Made by a program: the position numbers and the translations under genes | Notes under the pieces: generated by a model | Seen by the model: only the letters and a program-made list of their open reading frames with translations | Database searches by the model: none | Told to the model about the DNA's origin: nothing | Origin: Spirochaetales bacterium | GTDB lineage: Bacteria > Spirochaetota > Spirochaetia > Treponematales > UBA12059 | Direction: 5' to 3' | DNA length: 64,000 nt | Assembly (NCBI GenBank): GCA_016928955.1 | Contig: JAFGJV010000010.1 | Coordinates: forward strand, 1-64,000 | In this document: piece by piece, positions 19,718 through 29,386 of the stretch | How positions within the stretch are numbered: position 1 is the first letter of the stretch | How the letters are laid out: each line of letters opens with the position of its first letter

Positions 19718-20977
19718 TCATGCCATCCACAGTCCCAGGCCCGGATTGCGTATAAAATAGAAATCCTCACCATCCAGGGCGTTCCACCCTTCGCGCAGGC
19801 GTGCGGGGTCGTACCGTCGCGTAAGGATGCCCGGGTCGGCCCACTCGTAGCCCACGCTCTCCAGCTCGTCCTTGGATAAGCCGGACGCGTACACCACCCG
19901 GAAGCGGCCTTCCGTAGAGCCGTGGACCAGGTGGGCGGCCCCGGCCAGGTCGTCGGCCAGCTCGCCTGAGTCCACCAGGGCCCGAACGCTGTCCGTGCCC
20001 CGGTAACCGTATCTCCGTATGGTCGCGTCTATGGCCGGGTCCTCGCCAAAGCAGTCCACGCCTGGCGCAAGGATCACCAGGGTACCGCCGTCAGCCATGG
20101 CCAGCCGGGTGCGGTATATGGCTTTGTTGCCAAGCCAGGTGGAGCGGTACTCGGCGGGATCCAGCCACACCAGCGCCGTGCCCGGCTTCCGCTCCAGCTT
20201 GGTCACGTTCACCTGGGCTGACAGGGCCGCGGCATGCTCAAAGGGCCGCCGGTCAAAGCCCGTAAAGAAACCCCTGGTGGCCAAGCCGCCTGAGCCGTCC
20301 GGACCGATCACGGTCAGCGCGTAGAGTATGGGCATGTCGGAGGCAAAGTGGGCGGACGCGTAGTCCAGCACGGCGCGTACCGGCGTGTCCACGCGCCCGA
20401 GCGTCCTTTCTATGCCGTACGCCGCTCCCAGCCAGTGGGAACGATCGATGGCCTCCTTGCCTCCAACGCCAACAAACACGTTCTTGCTGTGGTTGGCCAT
20501 GCCCACCACCTCGTGCGGCACCACCTGGCCCAAAGACAGGATCAGGTCAAAGTCCCCGTCCACAAGCAGGCGATTGACCTGGGCCGGCCAGGAAAAAGCG
20601 CACGCTCCCTCGGAAACGCCGCTGACAAAGGATCCGGGCACGGTGCCCAAGGTGACCGTGTCATGGCGCCAGTCATGCGGCAGGAAAAGGCGCTCGGGTA
20701 CGCCTGGGAAAAAGCGGCGTATGTCCTCGGCGTCCAGGGGCCGGTGCGTGCCCAAGGCGGGCATGACGGCGGCCAGGGCGCTGCCATAGTGATCATAGGC
20801 GGCCTTGAGGAGTACTCCGGCCTTGGAATGGGCCCGTGTGCCGTCCGGCGGCAGGGCCAGCACCTTCCGTCGCTCGCCAAGGCTTTTCAGAACTGATACA
20901 AAAGCTGCCGCCAGCCTTGCGTCGTCCACATGTTGCTCCCGCCCGCCAAGCGAGCTGTATCCGCGCGTGTCGTCCAT
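19718..20977 (-). CDS. LarA-like (nickel-pincer lactate racemase family) protein
   Basis: LPPDGTRAHS, ALGTHRPL, LGQVVPHEVVGMANHSKNVFVGVGGKEAIDRSHW resemble LarA ligand/catalytic motifs; start re-set to MDDTRGYSS. Confidence 0.75.
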   Translation of the reverse strand: MDDTRGYSSLGGREQHVDDARLAAAFVSVLKSLGERRKVLALPPDGTRAHSKAGVLLKAAYDHYGSALAAVMPALGTHRPLDAEDIRRFFPGVPERLFLPHDWRHDTVTLGTVPGSFVSGVSEGACAFSWPAQVNRLLVDGDFDLILSLGQVVPHEVVGMANHSKNVFVGVGGKEAIDRSHWLGAAYGIERTLGRVDTPVRAVLDYASAHFASDMPILYALTVIGPDGSGGLATRGFFTGFDRRPFEHAAALSAQVNVTKLERKPGTALVWLDPAEYRSTWLGNKAIYRTRLAMADGGTLVILAPGVDCFGEDPAIDATIRRYGYRGTDSVRALVDSGELADDLAGAAHLVHGSTEGRFRVVYASGLSKDELESVGYEWADPGILTRRYDPARLREGWNALDGEDFYFIRNPGLGLWMA

Positions 20978-20983
20978 GGCAAA

Positions 20984-20992
20984 ACTATACCA
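20984..20992 (-). promoter_or_regulatory. Extended -10 (TGG-TATAGT) 6 nt upstream of LarA-like ATG
   Basis: TATAGT at 20984-20989 (minus strand) with TG at the extended position. Confidence 0.5.
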
Positions 20993-21003
20993 CGCGTTGT
21001 GGC

Positions 21004-21032
21004 TTGCGGACACGGGAGCCCCATGGCATAGT
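21004..21032 (+). promoter_or_regulatory. Promoter TTGCGG-17-CATAGT 6 nt upstream of pgl ATG
   Basis: -35 21004-21009, -10 21027-21032, ATG 21039. Confidence 0.45.
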
Positions 21033-21038
21033 GGATGC

Positions 21039-21728
21039 ATGATGAGGGTAAAGCGACTATCCAGTGAAAGCGCCTGGGCCCGGGCCGTGGCTGACGATTT
21101 TGTGCATCTTGCCGAGCTCATGCCGACCGACCGGCCAGTGCGCGTCTGCCTGGCCGGCGGCTCAACGCCGGAGCCGGCCTACCGCGCCTTGGCCACGGCC
21201 ATATCGGACGGCACCATACCCTTCCCGGAAGGCCAACTCCCGCGCTACACCCTGATTGTGGGCGACGAAAGGGCGGACGCGGCCACCGGCAGCGAGCGCA
21301 ACGAAACCATGATCCGGAGAGCCTTTGAAGGTCCCCTTGAGGACGGTCTGGCCACCCTTGTGGGCTGGCACAGCGACCCGTCCGAGGCTCTGTACGCCAT
21401 GGACAGGGAGCTTGCCGCCTTTCCTGCTGACGGGAGTCCCTTGTTCGATATCTGTTACCTGGGCCTGGGCGCTGACGGCCATACGGCTGGCGTCTTTCCA
21501 GGCTCAAAGCCGCCCATGGGCGGACGCACCCTGTCCTGCCGCGCCCCCGAGCGTCCCTTCAAGCGACTGAGTTGCAGCTTGGACACCCTGGCTTCCGCGG
21601 GCCACACGCGCTTTTTGCTGCGGTCCAGGGGCAAGGAAATGGCCCTGGCCAGGCTCCTGGAGCATGACCGGGAGCTGATAGCCACCCGGGCGGCGGCACG
21701 CGAAACCGTGGTATTCGTGCTCGGCTGA
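21039..21728 (+). CDS. pgl: 6-phosphogluconolactonase
   Basis: VRVCLAGGSTPEPAYRALA, IVGDERADAATGSERNETMIRRAF, YLGLGADGHTAGVFPGS. Confidence 0.9.
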   Translation: MMRVKRLSSESAWARAVADDFVHLAELMPTDRPVRVCLAGGSTPEPAYRALATAISDGTIPFPEGQLPRYTLIVGDERADAATGSERNETMIRRAFEGPLEDGLATLVGWHSDPSEALYAMDRELAAFPADGSPLFDICYLGLGADGHTAGVFPGSKPPMGGRTLSCRAPERPFKRLSCSLDTLASAGHTRFLLRSRGKEMALARLLEHDRELIATRAAARETVVFVLG

Positions 21729-21750
21729 TTCTTGGCCGTGGCCCCCGCGC

Positions 21751-22149
21751 TCAGGCCATGCCCAGGCTCAGGTCCCCGTGGATTTTGAGCATGGTGCCGT
21801 CCCTGTCAACGGACAAGGCTCGCCCGGGAAAATGCCTTGGCAGGAGCCGTTCCAGTTCCGCCTTCACAAAGTCTTCCAGCTCAAGCCGATCGTCCTGGCT
21901 CACGGTTTCCTCCGTGGCCACGATGATTTCCACCAGGTAACCCCTGCCCAGACGGCTTCCGTAACCGGGCGTAAAGAACACGCCCACATTGAACAGGCCG
22001 TCAGCCTCCGGATTGGATGTTTTGCCCCTGGCGGGACGGTTGCGCCTGAGCTTCCAGCGGCCGGCATAGCGGTTTTCCAGTACGGCGTCCAGTTCGTCAA
22101 AGAGGGCCTTAACGCTACGATCCCACGCGTGGGCTTTTGGATGGTTCAC
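21751..22149 (-). CDS. Conserved-looking hypothetical protein
   Basis: Coherent 132-aa ORF, 4-nt overlap with upstream rarD; no family recognised. Confidence 0.65.
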   Translation of the reverse strand: MNHPKAHAWDRSVKALFDELDAVLENRYAGRWKLRRNRPARGKTSNPEADGLFNVGVFFTPGYGSRLGRGYLVEIIVATEETVSQDDRLELEDFVKAELERLLPRHFPGRALSVDRDGTMLKIHGDLSLGMA

Positions 22150-23039
22150 GTGGCGGCTTTTCTCCGCGTTGCCAGGAACACGGTCAGGGCGGCCAGAATA
22201 AAGCCAAAGGCCAGGGCCCTTGCCCCTTCCAGCCGTTCGCCGTATACCAACACGCCCAGGCTCAGCTGCAGGGTCGGGGACAGGTATTGCAGGAAGCCCA
22301 TGCGGGACAGGGGCAAGAGCCGTACTCCTGCGGCGTACAGCATCAAGGGTATGGCGGTTATAGGCCCGGCAAGCGTGAGAAGGACCGTAGGTCCTGCACC
22401 GGCGTTCCAGAATGAGCCTCTGCCGGCCGTGTGCTCCACGGCCAGAAAAACCAGGGCAAGCGGAAAGACAAAGGCCGTCTCGGCAGCCAGGCCGTTGATT
22501 GAATCCAGATTGGCCTTTTTCTTAATGTACCCGTAGACGGCAAAGGTCACCGCCAGGGACAAAGACACCCAGGGCAGGCGGCCATACGACACCGTCAGTA
22601 TGCCTATGCCCACCAGTGCCACTGCTGACGCGGCTATCATACCCTTGTCGATCTTTTCCCTGAGCAACGTAGCCCCGATTAGGACGGACACCAGCGGATT
22701 GAGGTAGTAGCCCAGACTGGATTCTATGATGCGGCCGGAGTTGACCGCCCAGATGTAAATGCCCCAGTTGAGGGTAACCAGGAACCCAGCGGCCGCCGAC
22801 GCAAGAAGGCGCCGGGGCGACCTCAGAAAAGACGCCAGGTCCCTCCCGCGCCCGGTGGCCAGCGCCAGGATCAGGCTGAAAACAAAGGCCCAGGCCACCC
22901 GGTGGGCCAGAATCTGGAAGGAGTCGACGGAAGACAGGGCCTTCCAGTAGATGGGAAACAGGCCCCACATGGCGTACGCCGCCACCCCGTAGGCCGTGCC
23001 AAGCGCTCCCGGCGCGCGCGATCCGTCCGGTTCCCGCAT
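22146..23039 (-). CDS. rarD: EamA-family transporter RarD
   Basis: YGVAAYAMWGLFPIYWKALSSVDSFQILAHRVAWAF; NWGIYIWAVNSGRIIESSLGYYLNPLVSVLIG; start at MREPDG after GGAGG. Confidence 0.92.
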   Translation of the reverse strand: MREPDGSRAPGALGTAYGVAAYAMWGLFPIYWKALSSVDSFQILAHRVAWAFVFSLILALATGRGRDLASFLRSPRRLLASAAAGFLVTLNWGIYIWAVNSGRIIESSLGYYLNPLVSVLIGATLLREKIDKGMIAASAVALVGIGILTVSYGRLPWVSLSLAVTFAVYGYIKKKANLDSINGLAAETAFVFPLALVFLAVEHTAGRGSFWNAGAGPTVLLTLAGPITAIPLMLYAAGVRLLPLSRMGFLQYLSPTLQLSLGVLVYGERLEGARALAFGFILAALTVFLATRRKAAT

Positions 23040-23055
23040 CGTTTCCTCCGCTTTC

Positions 23056-23098
23056 AAAAAAAAGGACCGCCCATGGCCATGGGCCGTATGGGCGATCC
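23056..23098 (-). terminator. Rho-independent terminator of the S10-spc-alpha super-operon
   Basis: GGATCGCCCAT...ATGGGCGGTCC (one G-U) followed by T8 on minus strand. Confidence 0.88.
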
Positions 23099-23124
23099 TC
23101 CTTGCACGCGGCCGTTTGGGCCGC

Positions 23125-23295
23125 TTATTTCTTGTTGGCTAGGGTCGCCTTGCAGAGCTTGCAAATGTTCGTCTTGGCTCCGTCAATCTCCTGCTCGTAC
23201 AGGAGCTTGACGCCGGAACGCTTGCAGATGGGGCACTGGCCCCGGCCGCCTTTGGCGAGCTCGGCTATACCCTTGCCGCGATGTGCCTTGGACAT
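23125..23295 (-). CDS. 56-aa zinc-ribbon protein (MSKAHRGKGIAELAKGGRGQCPICKRSGVKLLYEQEIDGAKTNICKLCKATLANKK)
   Basis: Translated by eye from reverse complement; CPIC...CKLC; ATG to TAA in frame; sits between rplQ and operon terminator; absent from ORF track (<60 aa). Confidence 0.85.
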   Translation of the reverse strand: MSKAHRGKGIAELAKGGRGQCPICKRSGVKLLYEQEIDGAKTNICKLCKATLANKK

Positions 23296-23312
23296 GCTTG
23301 CTCCTTCCAGCC

Positions 23313-23810
23313 TTACTCGGCCGCTTTTTCTTCGGCCTTGGCCTTGGCGGTCACGCGGGTCTTGGACTCGTTGCGGGCCTTGGTCTTGGCTTTTTCCTTG
23401 GACTTGGTCTCGGGCTTGGCGGCCTTCTTGGCATCATGCTTGCCCTCTTCCAGCTTGTAGTCGACCAGCTGGAGCACGACCATGTCGGCGGCGTCGCCGG
23501 CGCGGAAACCCAGTTTCAGGATGCGGGTGTAACCGCCCTTGCGTTCCTTCATCCGGGGACCGATGTCCTTGAACAGCTTGGCCAGGATGGCCTCGTCCTT
23601 GATTCTCTCGCCGATCACGCGGCGGTTGTGCACGCTGTCTTCCTTGGCGCGCGTGATCATCTTCTCGGCGTGGCGGCGGACTTCCAAGGCTTTGGCCTTG
23701 GTGGTCACGATTCGCTCATGCCTGAAGAGCACGGTAGCCATGTTCCGGATCAGGGCCTTGCGGTGCGAGGCGTTCCGGTTCAGCTTGTTGAAGCCCTTCT
23801 TATGATTCAT
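23313..23810 (-). CDS. rplQ: 50S ribosomal protein L17 with K/A/E-rich C-terminal tail
   Basis: [37 protein letters not shown]. Confidence 0.97.
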   Translation of the reverse strand: MNHKKGFNKLNRNASHRKALIRNMATVLFRHERIVTTKAKALEVRRHAEKMITRAKEDSVHNRRVIGERIKDEAILAKLFKDIGPRMKERKGGYTRILKLGFRAGDAADMVVLQLVDYKLEEGKHDAKKAAKPETKSKEKAKTKARNESKTRVTAKAKAEEKAAE

Positions 23811-24855
23811 GGGTTTCTTCCTTCTGCTTCTCGTTCTTCAGGTGAGCCCTGAGGTCGGTGTAGTCGGTAGACCCGAGGTTGAGGTTCCAGTCCTGGAGGC
23901 GATCCTTGATCTCCTGCAGGGATTTCTTCCCAAAGTTCCTGGTCTTGGCTATGTCGTCCTCGGTCTTGCGGGTCAAGTCGCCAATCGTCTTTATATTGGC
24001 GTTCTTGAGGCAGTTCGACGAGCGCACGGAAAGCTCAAGTTCCTCCACCGGCGTGGCCAGTATCTGCCTGACCCGCTCCTCTATCTCGTCGCTTTCCTCG
24101 TCGGAGCCGAGTTCGCTCTCGTCAAAGTTGACAAAGATGGAGAAATGGTCCTTGGCGATCTTGGCGGCCTCCGCCAGGGCGTCTTCCGGCTTGATGGTCC
24201 CGTCTGTCCATATCTCGAGCACGAGCTTGTCGTAGTCGGACCGGTGTCCCACCCGCGTGGGCTCCACGGCGTAGCGTGCCTTGACCACCGGTGAGAAGAT
24301 CGAGTCCATGGGTATGGTGCCCACAATGTCCACGTACTTCTCGTTGATCTCGCTGGGAACGTAGCCGCGCCCAAGGTCGATCTGCACTTCCAGGGTCAGC
24401 TTGACGCCGGCCTCAAGACTCATGAGGCGCGTTTCCGGGTTCAGGACCTTCAGGGTCCGGTCCTTCATCAGGGCCGCTCCGTCTATGTCCGCGGGCCCTG
24501 CCAGTTCGTACTCGAACGTGGCCTGCTCCTGCTCCTCAGGCAACTGCACCCTGAGGCGTTTCAGGTTGTTCAGGAGCTCGATGGTGTCCTCGGAAACGCC
24601 CTGTATGGTCTCGAATTCGCTCGATATCACGTGCTGGGCGCCGTCTTCCCCGGTCCGGGTGATGCGCACAGCCGTTATGGCGTAGCCCTGGATGGAAGAG
24701 AGGAGTATGCGGCGCAGGGTGTTACCCACGGTCGTTCCGTACCCGGGCTCGAAGGGATAGGCTATGAATTTTCCGTAATCCGAGGAGCTTTCGCTCTGCT
24801 CGTAAGTGATGCCTTTCGGCCTCTTGAAGCCCTTGAGCAGGTTCTTTCGCGCCAT
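23800..24855 (-). CDS. rpoA: DNA-directed RNA polymerase subunit alpha
   Basis: [16 protein letters not shown]; alpha-[20 protein letters not shown]. Confidence 0.98.
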   Translation of the reverse strand: MARKNLLKGFKRPKGITYEQSESSSDYGKFIAYPFEPGYGTTVGNTLRRILLSSIQGYAITAVRITRTGEDGAQHVISSEFETIQGVSEDTIELLNNLKRLRVQLPEEQEQATFEYELAGPADIDGAALMKDRTLKVLNPETRLMSLEAGVKLTLEVQIDLGRGYVPSEINEKYVDIVGTIPMDSIFSPVVKARYAVEPTRVGHRSDYDKLVLEIWTDGTIKPEDALAEAAKIAKDHFSIFVNFDESELGSDEESDEIEERVRQILATPVEELELSVRSSNCLKNANIKTIGDLTRKTEDDIAKTRNFGKKSLQEIKDRLQDWNLNLGSTDYTDLRAHLKNEKQKEETHES

Positions 24856-24864
24856 GTCCACTCC

Positions 24865-25500
24865 TTACTTCGAATAGAGCTCGACCACGAGCTGTTCGCG
24901 GATATCGGCCATGTCGGTGACGTCCTGCCGCTGCGGCAGGGCTGTCAGCTTGCCTTCAGCCTTGTCCACGTCCAAGGAGAGCCAGGGAGCCACGCCGGAG
25001 CGCTCGTATTCGGCCAGTGCGCCGAGCAGGACCTTGTTGGTCTTGTACGAGGAATGCACGGTCACGGTGTCACCGGGCTTCACCTGGAAGGACGGCACGT
25101 TGACGCGCTTGCCGTTCACAAGCACGTGGCCGTGCAGGACCAGCTGGCGGGCCTGGGGCCTGCTTGAGGCAAAACGGAGGCGGTACGCGATGTTGTCCAG
25201 GCGGCGCTCAAGCAGGATGATGAGGTTCTCGCCTGTCTTTCCGGGCAGGCGCTGGGCCTTCTCGAAGGTGAGGCGGAACTGTTTCTCCATGAGGCCATAC
25301 GACCTCTTGAGCTTCTGCTTTTCGCGCAGCTGAACCGCATAGTCGGACTGCTTCTTGGCGCGGGCCTTGGGGTCCTTGCCGGGAGCGGGTCGCTTGCGGT
25401 TGATCGGGCACTTGTCGCTCTTGCACTTGTCGCCCTTGAGGAACAACCTCTTGTTTTCGGCGCGGCAGAGCCGGCATTTCGGGCCGATATAACGAGCCAT
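24865..25500 (-). CDS. rpsD: 30S ribosomal protein S4 (zinc-finger C+ form)
   Basis: ARYIGPKCRLCRAENKRLFLKGDKCKSDKCPINRK. Confidence 0.97.
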   Translation of the reverse strand: MARYIGPKCRLCRAENKRLFLKGDKCKSDKCPINRKRPAPGKDPKARAKKQSDYAVQLREKQKLKRSYGLMEKQFRLTFEKAQRLPGKTGENLIILLERRLDNIAYRLRFASSRPQARQLVLHGHVLVNGKRVNVPSFQVKPGDTVTVHSSYKTNKVLLGALAEYERSGVAPWLSLDVDKAEGKLTALPQRQDVTDMADIREQLVVELYSK

Positions 25501-25518
25501 TCTTTCTTTCCCCCTACC

Positions 25519-25899
25519 TTACATCCTGCGCGCTTTACGAGGGCGGCAGCCGTTGTGCGGAATGGGCGTGACGTCGGATATGCTCTTGATCTTGAGCCCG
25601 AGCGCGCCGATCTGGCGGATGGCGCTCTCGCGGCCAACACCTGGCCCCTTGACGTACACGTGCACTTCACGGAGACCCGAATTCAGGGCCTTCGATACTG
25701 CCTGCTCCGTTACGGACTGGGCCGCGAAGGGGGTGGACTTCTTCGCGCCGCGGAAACCCATACCGCCGGAGGATCCCCAGGAAATCGCGTTACCGTTGAG
25801 ATCGGTCACGGTAATGATGGTGTTATTGAAGGTGGCCTGGATAAAGACCTTTCCTTCATATACGCTCTTCTTCTCTTTGCGCTTCTTGACTTGAGCCAT
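25519..25899 (-). CDS. rpsK: 30S ribosomal protein S11
   Basis: [28 protein letters not shown]...[13 protein letters not shown]. Confidence 0.98.
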   Translation of the reverse strand: MAQVKKRKEKKSVYEGKVFIQATFNNTIITVTDLNGNAISWGSSGGMGFRGAKKSTPFAAQSVTEQAVSKALNSGLREVHVYVKGPGVGRESAIRQIGALGLKIKSISDVTPIPHNGCRPRKARRM

Positions 25900-25915
25900 G
25901 GATCGTTAAACCCCC

Positions 25916-26284
25916 TTAGGCCTTTTTCTTGTTGGCCACGGTCTTCTTCTTGCCCTTGCGCGTGCGCGCGTTTGTGCGCGTGCGCTGACCGCGTACGGGC
26001 AGGCCCCTGCGGTGCCTGAGGCCGCGGTAGCAGCCGATGTCCATGAGCCTCTTGATGTTGAGGGCCACCTCGGTGCGGAGGCGACCTTCGACCTTATAGT
26101 CGTTTTCGATCAGCTTGCGGAGCTCGTTGACCTCTTCATTGGAAAGGTCGTTGATGTTCCTCTGCGGATCGACCTTGACGGTATCGCAGATCTTCCGGGC
26201 GCTGGTGCGTCCGATCCCGTAGATGTAGGTGAGGGCTATCTCTACGTGCTTGTTGGGGAGGTCGACTCCCGCTATACGTGCCAT
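25916..26284 (-). CDS. rpsM: 30S ribosomal protein S13
   Basis: [50 protein letters not shown]. Confidence 0.98.
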   Translation of the reverse strand: MARIAGVDLPNKHVEIALTYIYGIGRTSARKICDTVKVDPQRNINDLSNEEVNELRKLIENDYKVEGRLRTEVALNIKRLMDIGCYRGLRHRRGLPVRGQRTRTNARTRKGKKKTVANKKKA

Positions 26285-26299
26285 GGAATACGGCCTCCT

Positions 26300-26413
26300 T
26301 TAACCCTGCTTCTGCTTGTGCTTAGGGTTCTCGCAGATGATACGGACTATGCCGTTCCGCTTGATCACCTTGCATTTATCGCATATGCGCTTGACGCTGG
26401 TCCTAACCTTCAT
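26300..26413 (-). CDS. rpmJ: 50S ribosomal protein L36 (37 aa)
   Basis: Translated by eye: [37 protein letters not shown]; not in supplied ORF track because of length. Confidence 0.97.
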   Translation of the reverse strand: MKVRTSVKRICDKCKVIKRNGIVRIICENPKHKQKQG

Positions 26414-26477
26414 TGTCGTTCCTCCGTGGGAGCCCGAAGGGCATTTGTAGCACGCATCGGGCCCGCTCGTCTACCTG

Positions 26478-27803
26478 TCAGAGATTCCTGCCCTTGATGT
26501 GGCCCTTACGGGTCAACCCATCGTGGTGGTGCATCTTGAGCTGGGCCTCAACCTGGCTCATGGTGTCCAGGTCCACGCCGACGAGGATCAGGAGGGACGT
26601 GCCGCCCAAGAGGTAGGCCAACTCGCTCGGGAAATCAAACAGCCGCTGTACGATCGTCGGGATGAGGGCGATCAGGGCCAGGTAGAGCGAGCCGGGGAGC
26701 ACGATCCTGTTTAGGATCTTCGTCAGGTATTCCTCCATCTTCTCGGAGCGGATGCCGGGTATGGAACCGCCGTTCTCGCGGATATTCTTGCTGATCTCCT
26801 GGGGGTTCAGGGAGACCTGCGTGTAGAAGTACGCGAAGAAGATGATGAGGAGAATATAGAATAGATTGTACCAGAAACCTTCCGGCCGCAGGAAGTTGGC
26901 AAAGTCGCGCAGCCATTTGGCTCCGGACATGCTACTGGCCATCTGCAGCGGGAACGTGAGCAGGCTGGAGGCAAAGATCACCGGAATCACGCCGGACGGG
27001 TTGATCTTGAACGGGATGTAGGTGTTCTGGGCGCCGTACATCTTGCGTCCGACCACGCGCTTGGCGTAGTTCACGGGAATCTTGCGTTGGCCCTGCTGCT
27101 CGTATATGACCAGGGTCACCACCGCCGCGAACAGGAGGATCACCACGATGGCGAACACCGCGTTGACTTCCCTGTTGGCTATCTTCTGGACCAGGGCCCA
27201 CAGCGCGTTCGGGAGTCGAGCCACGATTCCGGCAAAGATGATCAGCGAGACGCCGTTGCCGATGCCCCGCTTGGTGATCTGCTCGCCAATCCACACCAGG
27301 AACATGGTTCCGGTGGTCACCGTGGTGATGGCCAGGATCGTGTAGAAGGTCGGGTTGACCATCAGCACGTCCGGGTGGGTCTTGGCTATCTCCGTGGCGT
27401 AGGACACCGTGGCTATTGACTGCACGGCGGCCATGCCCACTGAGGCCAGGCGGGTCCACAGGGCGATCTTCTTCCTGCCGCCCTCCTCCTCAGCCACCCT
27501 CTTCATTGAGGGGAAGATGACCAGGAGCAGCTGCATGATGATCTGCGTCGATATGTAGGGCATGACGCCGAGCATGAACAGGGAGAAGTTCTTGAACGCG
27601 CCGCCCGCGAAGAAGTCCAGGTAGTCGGTGATGCCGCCCTGGCTGCTGACTGAGGCGAAGTAGTCCTTGAGGGCCCCGGCGTTGATGCCCGGGATCGGCA
27701 GGTATGCGCCAATCCTGAACACCATCAGCCAGAACACGGTATAGAATATGCGTTCTCGGAGCTCTTTTATGCGGAACACATCTGCTAACGCGTTGCCTGC
27801 CAT
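26478..27803 (-). CDS. secY: Preprotein translocase subunit SecY
   Basis: FRIGAYLPIPGI; GIGNGVSLIIFAGI; ISKNIRENGGSIPGIR. Confidence 0.98.
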   Translation of the reverse strand: MAGNALADVFRIKELRERIFYTVFWLMVFRIGAYLPIPGINAGALKDYFASVSSQGGITDYLDFFAGGAFKNFSLFMLGVMPYISTQIIMQLLLVIFPSMKRVAEEEGGRKKIALWTRLASVGMAAVQSIATVSYATEIAKTHPDVLMVNPTFYTILAITTVTTGTMFLVWIGEQITKRGIGNGVSLIIFAGIVARLPNALWALVQKIANREVNAVFAIVVILLFAAVVTLVIYEQQGQRKIPVNYAKRVVGRKMYGAQNTYIPFKINPSGVIPVIFASSLLTFPLQMASSMSGAKWLRDFANFLRPEGFWYNLFYILLIIFFAYFYTQVSLNPQEISKNIRENGGSIPGIRSEKMEEYLTKILNRIVLPGSLYLALIALIPTIVQRLFDFPSELAYLLGGTSLLILVGVDLDTMSQVEAQLKMHHHDGLTRKGHIKGRNL

Positions 27804-27838
27804 AGATCGCTACCTTCTTTCTTCCTGGATGCCCCGGC

Positions 27839-28285
27839 TCAAGGGGTTTCGACCTTGCCGCCGGCCTTCTCGATCTTGGCCTTGGCCTGGGCAGACACCT
27901 TGTCCACGGCGATGGTGAGGGCTTTCGTCAGCTCGCCGTCGCCAAGCACCTTGACGGGCTCGGTGGCCTTGCGTACCAGGCCCTTGGCGGCCAGGCTGTC
28001 GGCGTTGACGGTTTCCCCCGCGGCGTAGCGGGTCTCAACGTCGGCCAGGTTCACGATCTGGTACTCGGTGCGGAAGTTCTTGTTGTTGAAGCCGCGGTGG
28101 GCCAGGCGCCTGTACAGGGGCATCTGACCGCCCTCAAAGCCCGGGTAGGTCTTGCCTCCCGAGCGGGACTGCTGGCCCTTGTTGCCGCGACCGGCCGTGC
28201 CGCCAAGGCCTGAGCCCTGGCCGCGGCCGACTATCTTCTTCTTGTGCGTTGCGCCCTCGGGCGGATGCAGCTCAAAATCCGACAT
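27839..28285 (-). CDS. rplO: 50S ribosomal protein L15
   Basis: [50 protein letters not shown] in TGATG overlap with rpmD. Confidence 0.98.
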   Translation of the reverse strand: MSDFELHPPEGATHKKKIVGRGQGSGLGGTAGRGNKGQQSRSGGKTYPGFEGGQMPLYRRLAHRGFNNKNFRTEYQIVNLADVETRYAAGETVNADSLAAKGLVRKATEPVKVLGDGELTKALTIAVDKVSAQAKAKIEKAGGKVETP

Positions 28286-28488
28286 CACTTCTTCTCCTTG
28301 GAACCCTCGTAGGGAGTAACCTCGACGAGGTGGGAGACCGCGGCCACCATGCCGAGCACGGCGGGAGTGGCCTCCTTGACGGTCACGGAGCTGATCTTGC
28401 GGAGGCCGAGCGAGCGCACGGTGGCGCGCTGCTCGGGCTTGCGGCCTATGACGCTCTTTACGAGCTTGATCTGGATCTTGTCGGCCAT
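28285..28488 (-). CDS. rpmD: 50S ribosomal protein L30
   Basis: [32 protein letters not shown]. Confidence 0.97.
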   Translation of the reverse strand: MADKIQIKLVKSVIGRKPEQRATVRSLGLRKISSVTVKEATPAVLGMVAAVSHLVEVTPYEGSKEKK

Positions 28489-28492
28489 CGCA

Positions 28493-29002
28493 TTAACCCC
28501 ACATATCCTTGAGCGTCTTGCCGCGGACGTGAGCCACGGCCCTGGCGTCCATGATGCCTTCAATGCCGTCGAAAACGGCGCGCACCACGTTGATGGCGGT
28601 GCGGCTGCCCACGGTCTTGGCCAGGATGTCGGTGACGCCGCCGGCTTCCATGATGGCGCGCACGGCGCCGCCGGCGATGATGCCAGAGCCCGGGCAGGCC
28701 GGCTTCATGATGACGCGGGAAGCCTTGTACTCGCCCACAACGTCGTGCGGGATGGTACCGTTCTTCACCGGCAGTTTCACCATGCTGCGCTTGGCCTTCT
28801 CGATGCTCTTCCTAATGGCCTCGGTGACGTCGTTCGCCTTGCCGAAGCCGTAACCCACGTTGCCGGTCCTGTCGCCCACCACGGTGAGAGCCGAGAAGGA
28901 GAACCTGCGTCCGCCCTTCACAACCTTGGCGGTCCGGTTCAGCTTTACCAGCTTCTCGATGTAGATATCGCGGGAGCGGTCGTCCCTGTCTCTCCTATCC
29001 AC
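28493..29002 (-). CDS. rpsE: 30S ribosomal protein S5
   Basis: [33 protein letters not shown]. Confidence 0.98.
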   Translation of the reverse strand: MDRRDRDDRSRDIYIEKLVKLNRTAKVVKGGRRFSFSALTVVGDRTGNVGYGFGKANDVTEAIRKSIEKAKRSMVKLPVKNGTIPHDVVGEYKASRVIMKPACPGSGIIAGGAVRAIMEAGGVTDILAKTVGSRTAINVVRAVFDGIEGIMDARAVAHVRGKTLKDMWG

Positions 29003-29011
29003 ATGGTCCCC

Positions 29012-29377
29012 CTAGAATTTGATCCCGGCCTTGCGGGTGGCATCGGCGATGGCTTTGACAACCCCGTGGTACTTGTACCCGTTGCGGTCGAACACCACGG
29101 TGTCGATGTTCTTTTCCTTGAGGCGGGTGCCGACCAGCTCGCCGAGCTTGCCGCCGCCCTCCACGGTCGCCTTCACGCCCTTCATGGCCTCCTCCAGGGT
29201 GCTTGCGGCCACAAGGGTGCTGCCCTTGTCGTCGTCGATCACCTGCACGTAGAGGTAGCGGTTGGACTTGAAAACGGTCATCCGCGGGCGCTCCGCGGTG
29301 CCTTCTATGGTCTGGCGGACATGGACCTTGCGGGCCCCCCGCCTTCGGTTCTTGTCTAAAAGTTCTTTCGTGCTCAT
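29012..29377 (-). CDS. rplR: 50S ribosomal protein L18
   Basis: GTAERPRMTVFKSNRYLYVQVIDD. Confidence 0.97.
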   Translation of the reverse strand: MSTKELLDKNRRRGARKVHVRQTIEGTAERPRMTVFKSNRYLYVQVIDDDKGSTLVAASTLEEAMKGVKATVEGGGKLGELVGTRLKEKNIDTVVFDRNGYKYHGVVKAIADATRKAGIKF

Positions 29378-29386
29378 GGCCGTCCC

